A DNA stretch of 12,286 bases from positions 1-12,286 of the forward strand of contig JBBPYA010000013.1 in assembly GCA_038200385.1 (NCBI GenBank), written 5' to 3'. This DNA comes from JBBPYA01 sp038200385. GTDB taxonomy: Bacteria > Actinomycetota > Actinomycetes > Mycobacteriales > Geodermatophilaceae. A program made the translations under genes and the position numbers. The stretch's first letter is position 1. Every line of letters starts with the position of its first letter. The notes below the pieces were generated by a model. That model did not search any database. It had not been told where the DNA came from and was given only the letters and a program-made list of their open reading frames with translations. This document shows positions 1 to 5,908 of the stretch, in pieces.

Positions 1-2022
1 CACCCGTCCCTGGTCACTCCGGACTCGCCGACGCAACGTGTCGGAGGCGGTTTCGCGACCACGTTCGCGCCGGTCCAGCACCTGGAGCGGATGCAAAGCC
101 TGGACAACGCTTTCACCGATGACGAGCTGGACGCCTGGGCGATCCGGCTCGGCCGCGAGGGCGGCGACGTCGGCAGTTTCCTCTGCGAGCTCAAGGTGGA
201 CGGGGTCGCGATCGCCCTGGTCTACCGTGACGGCCGGCTGGTCACCGGAGCCACCCGGGGGGACGGCCGGGTCGGCGAGGACGTCACGCACAACATCCGG
301 ACGCTCGCGGACGTGCCGCAGCAGCTGACCGGCGACCAGGTCCCCGCATTGCTCGAGGTCCGCGGCGAGGTCTACTTCCCGGTCGCGGCGTTCGCCGACC
401 TGAACGCCTCGCTCGTCGAGGCCGGCAAGGCGCCCTTCGCCAACCCTCGCAACGCCGCCGCCGGCTCGCTGCGGCAGAAGGACCCCAGGGTCACCGCCGG
501 CCGCGGCCTGCGAATGGTCGTCCACGGCTTCGGCGCCCGGGAGGGTTTCATGCCGGTCAGCCAGTCGTCGGCGTACGACGCCATGGCCGGCTGGGGACTG
601 CCGACGAGCAGCCGGTACGTCGTCGCCCCGGGGCTGGCGGAGGTCCGGGAGTTCATCGCGCACTACGGCGAGCACCGACACTCCGTCGAGCACGAGATCG
701 ACGGGGTCGTCGTCAAGGTGGACCACCTCGTCCAGCAGCGCCGGCTCGGCTCGACCAGCCGGGCGCCTCGCTGGGCCATCGCGTTCAAGTACCCGCCCGA
801 GGAGGTCAACACCAAGCTGTTCGACATCCGCGTCAACGTCGGCCGGACCGGCCGCGTCACGCCGTACGGCGTCATGGAACCGGTCAAGGTGAGCGGATCC
901 ACGGTGTCCCAGGCGACCCTGCACAACCAGTCCGAGGTGGCCCGCAAGGGCGTCCTCATCGGCGACACCGTCGTGCTGCGCAAGGCCGGGGACGTGATCC
1001 CCGAGATCGTCGGCCCGGTGGCAACGCTGCGCGACGGCACCGAGCGGGAGTTCGTGATGCCGACGGTTTGCCCGGCCTGCGGGACCGCGCTGGCGCCGGA
1101 ACGCGAGGAGGACGCCGATATCCGCTGCCCGAACGCGCGCTCGTGCCCGGCCCAGCTGCGGGAGCGGCTTGCGCATGTCGCCGGGCGGGGGGCGTTCGAC
1201 ATCGAGGTGCTGGGGTACCAAGGCGCCGACGCCCTACTGGCATGCGAGCTCGTCACGGACGAGGGGGATCTGTTCCACCTCGACGCCGACGCCCTCGCGA
1301 CCTGCGCGTTCTTCACCCGCAAGGACGGCGACCTCACGACCAACGCCGCCAAGCTCCTCCAGATCCTGGAGGCGGCCAAGAATCGTCCACTGTGGAGAGT
1401 GCTGGTCGCGCTGTCGATCCGGCACGTCGGCCCGACGGCAGCCCAGGCGCTGGCCCGCGAACTGCGGTCAATCGACCGGATCGCCGCGGCCGACGAGGAG
1501 CAGATCGCAGCGGTCGAAGGTGTCGGGCCGACGATTGCCGCCGCAGTGGCCGACTGGTTCACGGTGGACTGGCACCGGACTCTGATCGACAAGTGGCGGG
1601 CGGCCGGCGTCCGGCTGGAGGAGGCCGGCGGCCAGGACGGGCCGCGGCCACTGGAAGGAATCACCGTCGTCATCACCGGCTCGCTGCGCGACTACAGCCG
1701 GGACTCCGCCACCGAGGCGATCCAGAACGCCGGCGGCAAGGTCAGCGGGTCGGTGTCGAAGAAGACGTCCTTCCTGGTCGCGGGGGACAACCCGGCGTCC
1801 AAGTACGACAAGGCGGTCTCGCTGAAGGTGCCGATCCTGGACGACGACGGTCTGGGGGCACTGCTCGCCTCAGGGCGGGACGCAGCCGCCGCGGTCGCGA
1901 CGAATCCCGCGCCCGCGGACGAGCAACCGGACGCCGCACAGGTTGGGAAGCCGGGCGTCGACCCCGCCGGAGCGGCCGTCGGTCCGCCGGCCGTCGCCGC
2001 CGCTCCGGCCGGGGACGGGTGA
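1..2022 (+). CDS. ligA: NAD+-dependent DNA ligase LigA (5' end outside window)
   Basis: This enzyme seals nicks between Okazaki fragments and in repair using NAD+. The reading frame is open from base 1, and the residues before the first internal ATG (base 91) already match LigA (HPSLVTPDSPTQRVGG, then MQSLDNAF), so the gene is cut by the window edge and 91 is not its start. The adenylation motif is KVDG, with the AMP-accepting Lys at codon 193-195. The OB domain follows, then a four-cysteine zinc finger (Cys codons at 1069, 1078, 1126, 1144), the helix-hairpin-helix domain (about 1335-1620) and a BRCT domain (about 1645-1860). The last roughly 50 codons are an Ala/Pro-rich, probably disordered tail. 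The 673 visible residues lack perhaps 60 from the N-terminus, judging from the Lys position in other LigA proteins. The stop codon overlaps the next gene's GTG by 4 nt. Confidence 0.98.
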   Translation, partial: HPSLVTPDSPTQRVGGGFATTFAPVQHLERMQSLDNAFTDDELDAWAIRLGREGGDVGSFLCELKVDGVAIALVYRDGRLVTGATRGDGRVGEDVTHNIRTLADVPQQLTGDQVPALLEVRGEVYFPVAAFADLNASLVEAGKAPFANPRNAAAGSLRQKDPRVTAGRGLRMVVHGFGAREGFMPVSQSSAYDAMAGWGLPTSSRYVVAPGLAEVREFIAHYGEHRHSVEHEIDGVVVKVDHLVQQRRLGSTSRAPRWAIAFKYPPEEVNTKLFDIRVNVGRTGRVTPYGVMEPVKVSGSTVSQATLHNQSEVARKGVLIGDTVVLRKAGDVIPEIVGPVATLRDGTEREFVMPTVCPACGTALAPEREEDADIRCPNARSCPAQLRERLAHVAGRGAFDIEVLGYQGADALLACELVTDEGDLFHLDADALATCAFFTRKDGDLTTNAAKLLQILEAAKNRPLWRVLVALSIRHVGPTAAQALARELRSIDRIAAADEEQIAAVEGVGPTIAAAVADWFTVDWHRTLIDKWRAAGVRLEEAGGQDGPRPLEGITVVITGSLRDYSRDSATEAIQNAGGKVSGSVSKKTSFLVAGDNPASKYDKAVSLKVPILDDDGLGALLASGRDAAAAVATNPAPADEQPDAAQVGKPGVDPAGAAVGPPAVAAAPAGDG

Positions 2023-2762
2023 GGCTGTTCGTCACCGCGAAGCGTGGTGACACCAGCGACGAACCCGAACACACGCTCGCCGCTTACGAAGCGGCTGTGG
2101 CCAAGCGCGCGGATGCGGTCGGGATCGCCGTGCGGCTGTCCGCCGACGGCGTGCCGGTCGTGCGGAGGTACGCCTACCTGGATGACGACACCGACCGCTG
2201 TGGCGCCGTCCATGCGATGCCTTGGGCCGAGCTTTCCCTGGCCGTGGTGGGTCCGCGGGGCAGGCCGCTGTCGAGACTGGGCGACATTGCCGATTCACTG
2301 GACGGCAGGCTGGACCTCGACATCCGGCTGGCGTCCACGGAGGCGGAGCTGGGACCGGCCGTGCTCACCGAACTTCGTGGCTGCGACCTGGACCGGGTGC
2401 AGATCACCGGGACCCACGCCGCCCAGCTGGCCCGGCTGTCGGTGGTGAACCAGGACGTCATCCGGTGCCTGCTGGTCGGTCCGAGCCCGTCGTGGGCCGG
2501 CCCGGACCTCGTGGTCCACGACGCCATCCAGCGCGCCCGGTTGGCCCGCGCCGACGCCGTACACCTGCGACCGTCCCAGGTGACCCCCGAGACACTCAAC
2601 CGGCTCGACGACGCCTCGCTCGGCGTGCAGGTTTGGGGCGCCGACGATGCGGTACAGGTGGAAGCCCTGCACGCGCTGGGACCCAGCCGGTTCTGCACCG
2701 ACCGGCTGGACGCCCTGCTGGCGCTGCGCGACGCCGAGCCCTCGGAGGCCGCAGCGCGTTGA
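2019..2762 (+). CDS. Glycerophosphodiester phosphodiesterase-fold protein, predicted catalytically dead
   Basis: This 247-residue protein starts at a GTG that overlaps the ligA stop (GTGA), so it is probably translationally coupled to ligA. The GDPD TIM-barrel pattern is clear at both ends: AKRG..., PEHTLAAYEAAV and RLSADGVPVV near the N-terminus, and VWGADDAVQVEALHALG followed by FCTDRLDALLALR at the C-terminus, the place of the family's TDRP motif. The catalytic residues are replaced. The HRG His is Lys8. The Glu and Asp of the ELDV strand are Gly35 and Ala37. The HD after PVV is Arg50-Tyr51. The Glu and Lys of the IEIK strand are Arg103 and Ala105. Fold assignment rests on motif recognition; loss of phosphodiesterase activity is inferred. 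There is no signal peptide, so it is probably cytosolic. A binding or regulatory role is possible but not shown. Confidence 0.85.
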   Translation: MRLFVTAKRGDTSDEPEHTLAAYEAAVAKRADAVGIAVRLSADGVPVVRRYAYLDDDTDRCGAVHAMPWAELSLAVVGPRGRPLSRLGDIADSLDGRLDLDIRLASTEAELGPAVLTELRGCDLDRVQITGTHAAQLARLSVVNQDVIRCLLVGPSPSWAGPDLVVHDAIQRARLARADAVHLRPSQVTPETLNRLDDASLGVQVWGADDAVQVEALHALGPSRFCTDRLDALLALRDAEPSEAAAR

Positions 2763-2886
2763 GTGGCAAGCGACCACACTGCGCCGAGGTCACGGCGGCC
2801 GCACCGTGCTGAGCCGCCGGCGGCCGCATCGCCGCGAGCCACGGCGGCCCAAAGGCACTGGATCCGTGGGTCGCCTCGCGCCTATA

Positions 2887-2947
2887 GGAAAGTGGTCCCG
2901 ACACGTCGACTGAGCTGCGCTGGCTCGGGCGTGTCGGGACCACTTCC
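2887..2947. repeat. Long inverted repeat (16-bp stem, 24-base loop)
   Basis: Bases 2890-2905 are the exact reverse complement of 2930-2945, and the stem extends by two more G-C pairs past a single bulged A. The core arm is AGTGGTCCCGACACG. The 24-base loop has a small inner GAGC/GCTC pairing. The element lies 125 bases after the pseudo-GDPD stop and about 360 bases before gatC. It is not followed by a T-run, so it is not a classical intrinsic terminator, although actinobacterial terminators often lack one. The presence of further copies of the same arm downstream argues for a repetitive element (REP-like) rather than a one-off terminator. Confidence 0.8.
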
Positions 2948-2992
2948 GGGTCGGCGGCGGGGTTACGTCGATAGCTAGGCTCGATCGTGCAC

Positions 2993-3042
2993 GTCGGGAC
3001 CAGTTTCGTGCCGACCCGCTGCAATAGGGACCGGTTCTGTGC
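2993..3042 (-). repeat. Two diverged copies of the GGTCCCGAC repeat arm
   Basis: On the minus strand, 3011-2993 reads as a GCACGAAACTGGTCCCGAC-type copy and 3042-3022 as a GCACAGAACCGGTCCCTATTG-like copy. Both resemble the arms of the inverted repeat at 2887-2947. The plus-strand GGGACC cores start at 2936, 2996 and 3027, so spacing is 60 and 31 bases, which is not a regular tandem array. The consensus across the four copies is roughly GAAASTGGTCCCGAC. Function is unknown. Confidence 0.6.
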
Positions 3043-3260
3043 AGGGCGGCCTAGTGGTGCCGAATGAGGTGCGCCCGCCCGCGCCCGCCCCCAACTGAAC
3101 TGCTGCACCCGACCGGCCGTCACGATTCGGTCGGCAGCCCCGACCAACTCGGCGGTTGGAGCCTGACCAACGTTGTCGAGTTGCTGCCGGCACGGGACTT
3201 GCTGCCGGAACGCGACACGAGCGGCGGCCGCGCCGCGCTGAGCCATAAGGCACCCCGCCG

Positions 3261-3266
3261 TACACT
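3261..3266 (+). promoter_or_regulatory. Candidate -10 element for the gat operon
   Basis: TACACT fits the actinobacterial TANNNT -10 pattern and lies 42 bases before the gatC ATG, giving a predicted leader of about 36 bases. A GGAG at 3294-3297 would serve as ribosome binding site. No recognisable -35 hexamer is found at the expected distance, so this call is tentative. Confidence 0.35.
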
Positions 3267-3308
3267 GCTGCGCGTTGCCCGCCGCCGACCGCTGGAGTCC
3301 TCCGTCCC

Positions 3309-3608
3309 ATGGCCTCGATCTCGCGCGCAGAGGTCGCCCACCTGGCCCGGCTGGCCCGGCTCGCGGTGTCCGAGGAGGAGCTGGAGACGTTCGCCGGGCA
3401 GCTGGACCTCATCATCGCCTCGGTAGCCCGGGTGGGCGAGGTCGCCGCCGACGACATCCCGCCGACGAGTCACGCCGTCCCGGTGACGAACGTGCTGCGG
3501 CCGGACGAACTCCGTCCGTCGCTGTCGCCCGAGGACGTCATGGCCGCCGCGCCCGCGGCGGAGGGCGGGCGCTTCCGGGTCCCGCGGATCCTGGACGAGC
3601 CAGAATGA
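3309..3608 (+). CDS. gatC: Aspartyl/glutamyl-tRNA amidotransferase subunit C
   Basis: GatC is the small subunit of GatCAB, which converts Glu-tRNA(Gln) to Gln-tRNA(Gln) and Asp-tRNA(Asn) to Asn-tRNA(Asn). It wraps around GatA and GatB and stabilises the complex. The 99-residue product has the normal family length and the expected sequence: an N-terminal helix (SRAEVAHLARLARLAVSEEE), a second helix with QLDLIIASV, the linker DDIPPTSHAVPVTNVLRPDE, and the C-terminal RFRVPRILDEPE motif. The start is ATG with GGAG 11 bases upstream. Its TGA stop overlaps (ATGA) the start of a short repeat-encoded ORF. In most relatives the next cistron at this point would be gatA itself. Confidence 0.97.
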   Translation: MASISRAEVAHLARLARLAVSEEELETFAGQLDLIIASVARVGEVAADDIPPTSHAVPVTNVLRPDELRPSLSPEDVMAAAPAAEGGRFRVPRILDEPE

Positions 3609-3763
3609 GCGCCGACGCACTCCCCGCCGTGGAGGCGCGGGTGAACTGCGCCGACGCACTCCCCGCCGTGGAGGCGCGGGTGAACTGCGCCGACGCACTC
3701 CCCGCCGCGGAGGCGCGGGTGCACTGCGCCGACGCACTCCGCACGGAAGCACCGCCCGGATGA
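3605..3763 (+). CDS. Small repeat-encoded ORF bridging gatC and gatA
   Basis: This is a 52-codon ORF whose ATG overlaps the gatC stop (ATGA at 3605-3608) and whose TGA overlaps the gatA start (ATGA at 3760-3763). It encodes MSADALPAVEARVNC followed by near-identical 13-residue units (ADALPAVEARVNC, then ADALPAAEARVHC) and a short tail ADALRTEAPPG. A GGACGAG at 3593-3599 is a plausible ribosome binding site 5 bases before the ATG. There are three Cys residues, one per unit, and no membrane segment. I recognise no family. The double overlap suggests the frame is kept so that ribosomes can pass from gatC to gatA; whether the peptide is stable or functional is unknown. The same layout is known for mycobacterial MIRU elements. 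Confidence 0.55.
   Translation: MSADALPAVEARVNCADALPAVEARVNCADALPAAEARVHCADALRTEAPPG
3609..3740. repeat. Tandem 39-bp repeat, 3.4 copies (MIRU-like)
   Basis: Copies lie at 3609-3647, 3648-3686 and 3687-3725, with a 15-base partial copy at 3726-3740. Copies 1 and 2 are identical and copy 3 differs at two bases. The period is 13 codons, so the reading frame is preserved in each unit. Each unit can fold as a hairpin: CGC + bulged A + CTCC pairing with GGAG + GCG around a 7-base loop. The block is flanked by ATGAGC on both sides (3605-3610 and 3760-3765). Deleting 3605-3759 would restore a direct ATGA overlap between gatC and gatA, which suggests an insertion or expansion at that site. Confidence 0.95.
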
Positions 3764-5256
3764 GCGAACTCACCGAGCTGAGCGCCGCCGAACTCGCCGC
3801 TCGGATCGCCGACGGGACCGTCAGTGCGGTCGAGGCGGCGCAGGCGCATCTGGACCGGATCGCGGCGGTGGACGAGCGGGTGCACGCCTTCCTGCACGTC
3901 GACACCGACGGCGCGCTGACCGCGGCCCGCGCCGTCGACGAGCGGCGGGCCCGCGGCGACGCGCTGGGCCCGCTGGCCGGCGTACCGCTGGCGATGAAGG
4001 ACGTCGTGGTGACCCGCGGCCTCCCGAGCACTAGCGGCTCCCGGATCCTGGAGGGCTGGATCCCGCCGTACGACGCCACCGTCACGCAGCGGGTCCGGGC
4101 CGCGGGCGTCGTCATGCTCGGCAAGACGAACATGGACGAGTTCGCAATGGGCTCGTCCACGGAGAACTCCGCCTACGGCCCGAGCCACAACCCGTGGGAC
4201 CTCACGCGGGTGCCGGGCGGTTCCTCGGGCGGTTCCTCGGCCGCTGTTTCGGCGTACGAGGCCCCGCTGGGGATCGGGACCGACACCGGCGGTTCGATCC
4301 GTCAGCCGGCGGCGGTCACCGGGCTGGTGGGGCACAAGCCGACGTACGGCGGGGTAAGCAGGTACGGCCTCATCGCGTTCTCCTCCAGCCTGGACCAGGC
4401 TGGGCCGCTGACCCGCACCGTGCTCGACGCGGCGCTGCTGCACGAGGCGATCGGCGGCCACGACCCGGCCGACTCGACCAGCATCAACGCGCCCGTACCC
4501 GCGGTGGTCGCCGCCGCCCGCGACGGCGCCCGCGCCGAGCTGTCGGGACTGCGGGTCGGCGTGGTGCGCGAACTGTCCGGCGACGGCTACGAGCCCGGCG
4601 TACTCGCCCGAGTCTCCGAGACGGTGCAGCTGCTGGTCGACCTGGGCGCGACGGTGACGGAGGTCAGCTGCCCGCACTTCGGCTACGCGTTGCCGGCGTA
4701 CTACCTCATCGCGCCCAGCGAGTGCTCCTCCAACCTGGCCCGCTTCGACGCCGTCCGGTTCGGGTTGCGCGTCGGCGACGACGGCGTACGCGGGTTGGAG
4801 GAGGTGATGTCGCTGACCCGGGAGGCCGGCTTCGGGGCGGAGGTCAAGCGCCGCGTCATCCTTGGCACCTACGCGCTGTCCAGCGGCTACTACGAGGCCT
4901 ATTACGGGCAGGCGCAGAAGGTGCGCACCCTGATCAGCCGCGACTTCGCCGCGGCGTTCGAGACCTGCGACGTGCTGGTCTCCCCGACCACCCCGACCGT
5001 GGCCTTCCCGCTCGGCGCGCGGGTCGACGACCCGATGGCGATGTACGCCGCCGACCTGTGCACGCTGCCTGCGTCCCTGGCCGGTACGCCGGCGATCTCC
5101 GTGCCGTGCGGGCTGTCCGGCGGGCTGCCGGTCGGGTTCCAGGTGATGGCCCCGGCGCTCGCCGACGACCGCTGCTACCGCGTGGCCGCCGCCGTCGAGG
5201 CCTGCCTGGCAGGCCGCTCCGCAGGCCCGGTGCTCGCCGCAGCGCCGCGGCTGTAG
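3760..5256 (+). CDS. gatA: Aspartyl/glutamyl-tRNA amidotransferase subunit A
   Basis: GatA is the glutaminase subunit of GatCAB. It releases ammonia from glutamine and passes it to GatB. The 498-residue protein belongs to the amidase-signature family. The Ser-cisSer-Lys triad is intact: Lys80 in PLAMKD, Ser155 in GGSSGGSS and Ser179 in GTDTGGSIRQPA, which corresponds closely to positions described for the S. aureus enzyme. KTNMDEFAMGSSTENSAYG, HKPTYGGVSRYGL and the C-terminal PAISVPCGLSGGLPVGFQV are also typical. The ATG start overlaps the TGA of the repeat-encoded ORF. A GGAAG at 3745-3749 is a usable ribosome binding site, so independent initiation is also possible. Confidence 0.98.
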   Translation: MSELTELSAAELAARIADGTVSAVEAAQAHLDRIAAVDERVHAFLHVDTDGALTAARAVDERRARGDALGPLAGVPLAMKDVVVTRGLPSTSGSRILEGWIPPYDATVTQRVRAAGVVMLGKTNMDEFAMGSSTENSAYGPSHNPWDLTRVPGGSSGGSSAAVSAYEAPLGIGTDTGGSIRQPAAVTGLVGHKPTYGGVSRYGLIAFSSSLDQAGPLTRTVLDAALLHEAIGGHDPADSTSINAPVPAVVAAARDGARAELSGLRVGVVRELSGDGYEPGVLARVSETVQLLVDLGATVTEVSCPHFGYALPAYYLIAPSECSSNLARFDAVRFGLRVGDDGVRGLEEVMSLTREAGFGAEVKRRVILGTYALSSGYYEAYYGQAQKVRTLISRDFAAAFETCDVLVSPTTPTVAFPLGARVDDPMAMYAADLCTLPASLAGTPAISVPCGLSGGLPVGFQVMAPALADDRCYRVAAAVEACLAGRSAGPVLAAAPRL

Positions 5257-5263
5257 CGCCGCC

Positions 5264-5485
5264 GTGGTCGTCGTGGCGGTGTCGATCAGCGCGGTGGTCG
5301 CCGTCACGGCGACGGTGCTGTTCCTGGCCACTGGCGGCCTCGGGTACCTCGTCCTCGTCGGCGCCGCCCTCGTCGCCGCGATCTGCTTCTTCCTCCTGGC
5401 CGGGGACTCGCCCCGTCTCGGCCGACCGTCGGTGCACCGATGGTGGACCGGCCGCCGCGGCGGATCGGCGCACCGGGCTGGCTAG
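5264..5485 (+). CDS. Small hypothetical membrane protein between gatA and gatB
   Basis: This 73-codon ORF starts with GTG 7 bases after the gatA stop. The first 47 residues form two hydrophobic segments (about 2-22 and 27-47) separated by Gly-Gly. The C-terminal part is basic (PRLGRPS, RWWTGRRGG) and would lie in the cytosol under the positive-inside rule. Third codon positions are almost all G or C in this frame, which supports coding. No clear ribosome binding site precedes the GTG, so translation may depend on coupling to gatA. I do not recognise a family. The alternative is a non-coding intergenic segment. Confidence 0.55.
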   Translation: MVVVAVSISAVVAVTATVLFLATGGLGYLVLVGAALVAAICFFLLAGDSPRLGRPSVHRWWTGRRGGSAHRAG

Positions 5486-5538
5486 CGCCGGGCCGCGTGT
5501 GTCACCGTTGTGGTCGGCGCGGCGATCCGCGCAGTCGT

Positions 5539-5558
5539 CTGCCGGCGGGGGCCGGCAG
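5539..5558 (+). other. Perfect 8-bp hairpin with GGGG loop inside the gat operon
   Basis: CTGCCGGC at 5539-5546 pairs exactly with GCCGGCAG at 5551-5558 around a four-base GGGG loop. It lies between the two small membrane-protein genes, 12 bases before the strong AGGAGG of the second. There is no T-run. It could be a processing or stabilising structure or a weak attenuator in the polycistronic mRNA; the sequence does not say which. Confidence 0.5.
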
Positions 5559-5580
5559 CGGACCGGACCGAGGAGGGGCG

Positions 5581-5892
5581 ATGCCACGACCGGCCGAACC
5601 ACCGCGGCCCGCCCCGCGACCCGCCCCCACCGGCCGCCCGACGCTGACCTGGGAGTCCTTCGGTGCGTCGGCGCTGTGGCGGCTCGTCGGTCTGCTCAGC
5701 CTGCTCGTCGTCGTGCTGGGCGTCCTCACCTGGTCGTGGGACGTCGCGCTGGGCACTGCCCGGCTGTCCCTGGTCGTCCTGCTCGTGATCGCCACCTGGC
5801 TGTACGTCGTCTGGTTCCGGCGCCAGCGCGCCGAGCTGGCCCGCCGGGAGCAGTCCCGCGACGAGAACCTGCGCGACTACCGCCCCCACTGA
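5581..5892 (+). CDS. Small two-helix membrane protein upstream of gatB
   Basis: This 103-residue protein has a strong AGGAGG (5571-5576) 4 bases before its ATG, which settles the start although the frame is open further upstream. It has a Pro/Ala/Arg-rich cytosolic N-terminus (residues 1-20) and a conserved-looking TWESFGASALWRLVG segment. Two transmembrane helices follow (about 31-51 and 59-79), then a charged C-terminal tail (RRQRAELARREQSRDENLRDY) that is probably helical. It ends 16 bases before gatB and is almost certainly co-transcribed with it. I do not recognise a named family. In M. tuberculosis, as I recall it, pfkA occupies the gatA-gatB gap, so this is a different insertion. Confidence 0.82.
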   Translation: MPRPAEPPRPAPRPAPTGRPTLTWESFGASALWRLVGLLSLLVVVLGVLTWSWDVALGTARLSLVVLLVIATWLYVVWFRRQRAELARREQSRDENLRDYRPH

Positions 5893-5908
5893 GCCCCGAG
5901 GCGACGAC

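Larger units (their letters stand above)
2763..3308. other. Gene-poor interval between the ligA pair and the gat operon
   Basis: I see no convincing gene in these 546 bases. Short open frames exist, but they lack a good ribosome binding site and family resemblance. The first part (2790-2830) is very rich in GCGGCC and GCCGCC words, including the 12-bp palindrome GCCGCCGGCGGC at 2813-2824, and could form a GC-rich hairpin downstream of the upstream operon. The middle holds the repeat cluster annotated separately (2887-3042). The last part has two small hairpins: GGTCGG/CCGACC at 3129-3145, and CCAAC/GTTGG at 3144-3159, which shares two bases with the first, so the two are alternatives. It also has a 14-base near-perfect direct duplication (3181-3194 and 3199-3212) and the likely gatC promoter. 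No T-run terminator is visible. Confidence 0.6.

Noticed and set aside
1068..2018. N-terminal extension of the GDPD-like ORF inside ligA
   Set aside because: This open frame overlaps ligA in another phase and encodes Arg/Gly-rich shadow sequence. GDPD similarity begins only at the GTG at 2019.
2763..3308. tRNA or other structured RNA gene
   Set aside because: No tRNA T-loop (GTTCGA-type), acceptor pairing or CCA pattern was found in either strand by eye.
3064..3426. Plus-strand ORF upstream of and overlapping gatC
   Set aside because: It overlaps gatC out of frame and has an Arg/Pro-rich composition typical of shadow frames, with no ribosome binding site.
3609..3740. CRISPR array
   Set aside because: The 39-bp units are directly adjacent without unique spacers, and no cas gene is present. 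It is a plain tandem repeat.
4213..4236. 12-bp tandem duplication in gatA
   Set aside because: It encodes GGSSGGSS, the conserved amidase-signature loop, so it reflects protein constraint and not a repeat element.
3538..5331. 597-residue minus-strand ORF opposite gatA
   Set aside because: It is complementary to a clear, motif-complete gatA. The product is low-complexity Arg/Gly/Ala-rich with no family pattern.
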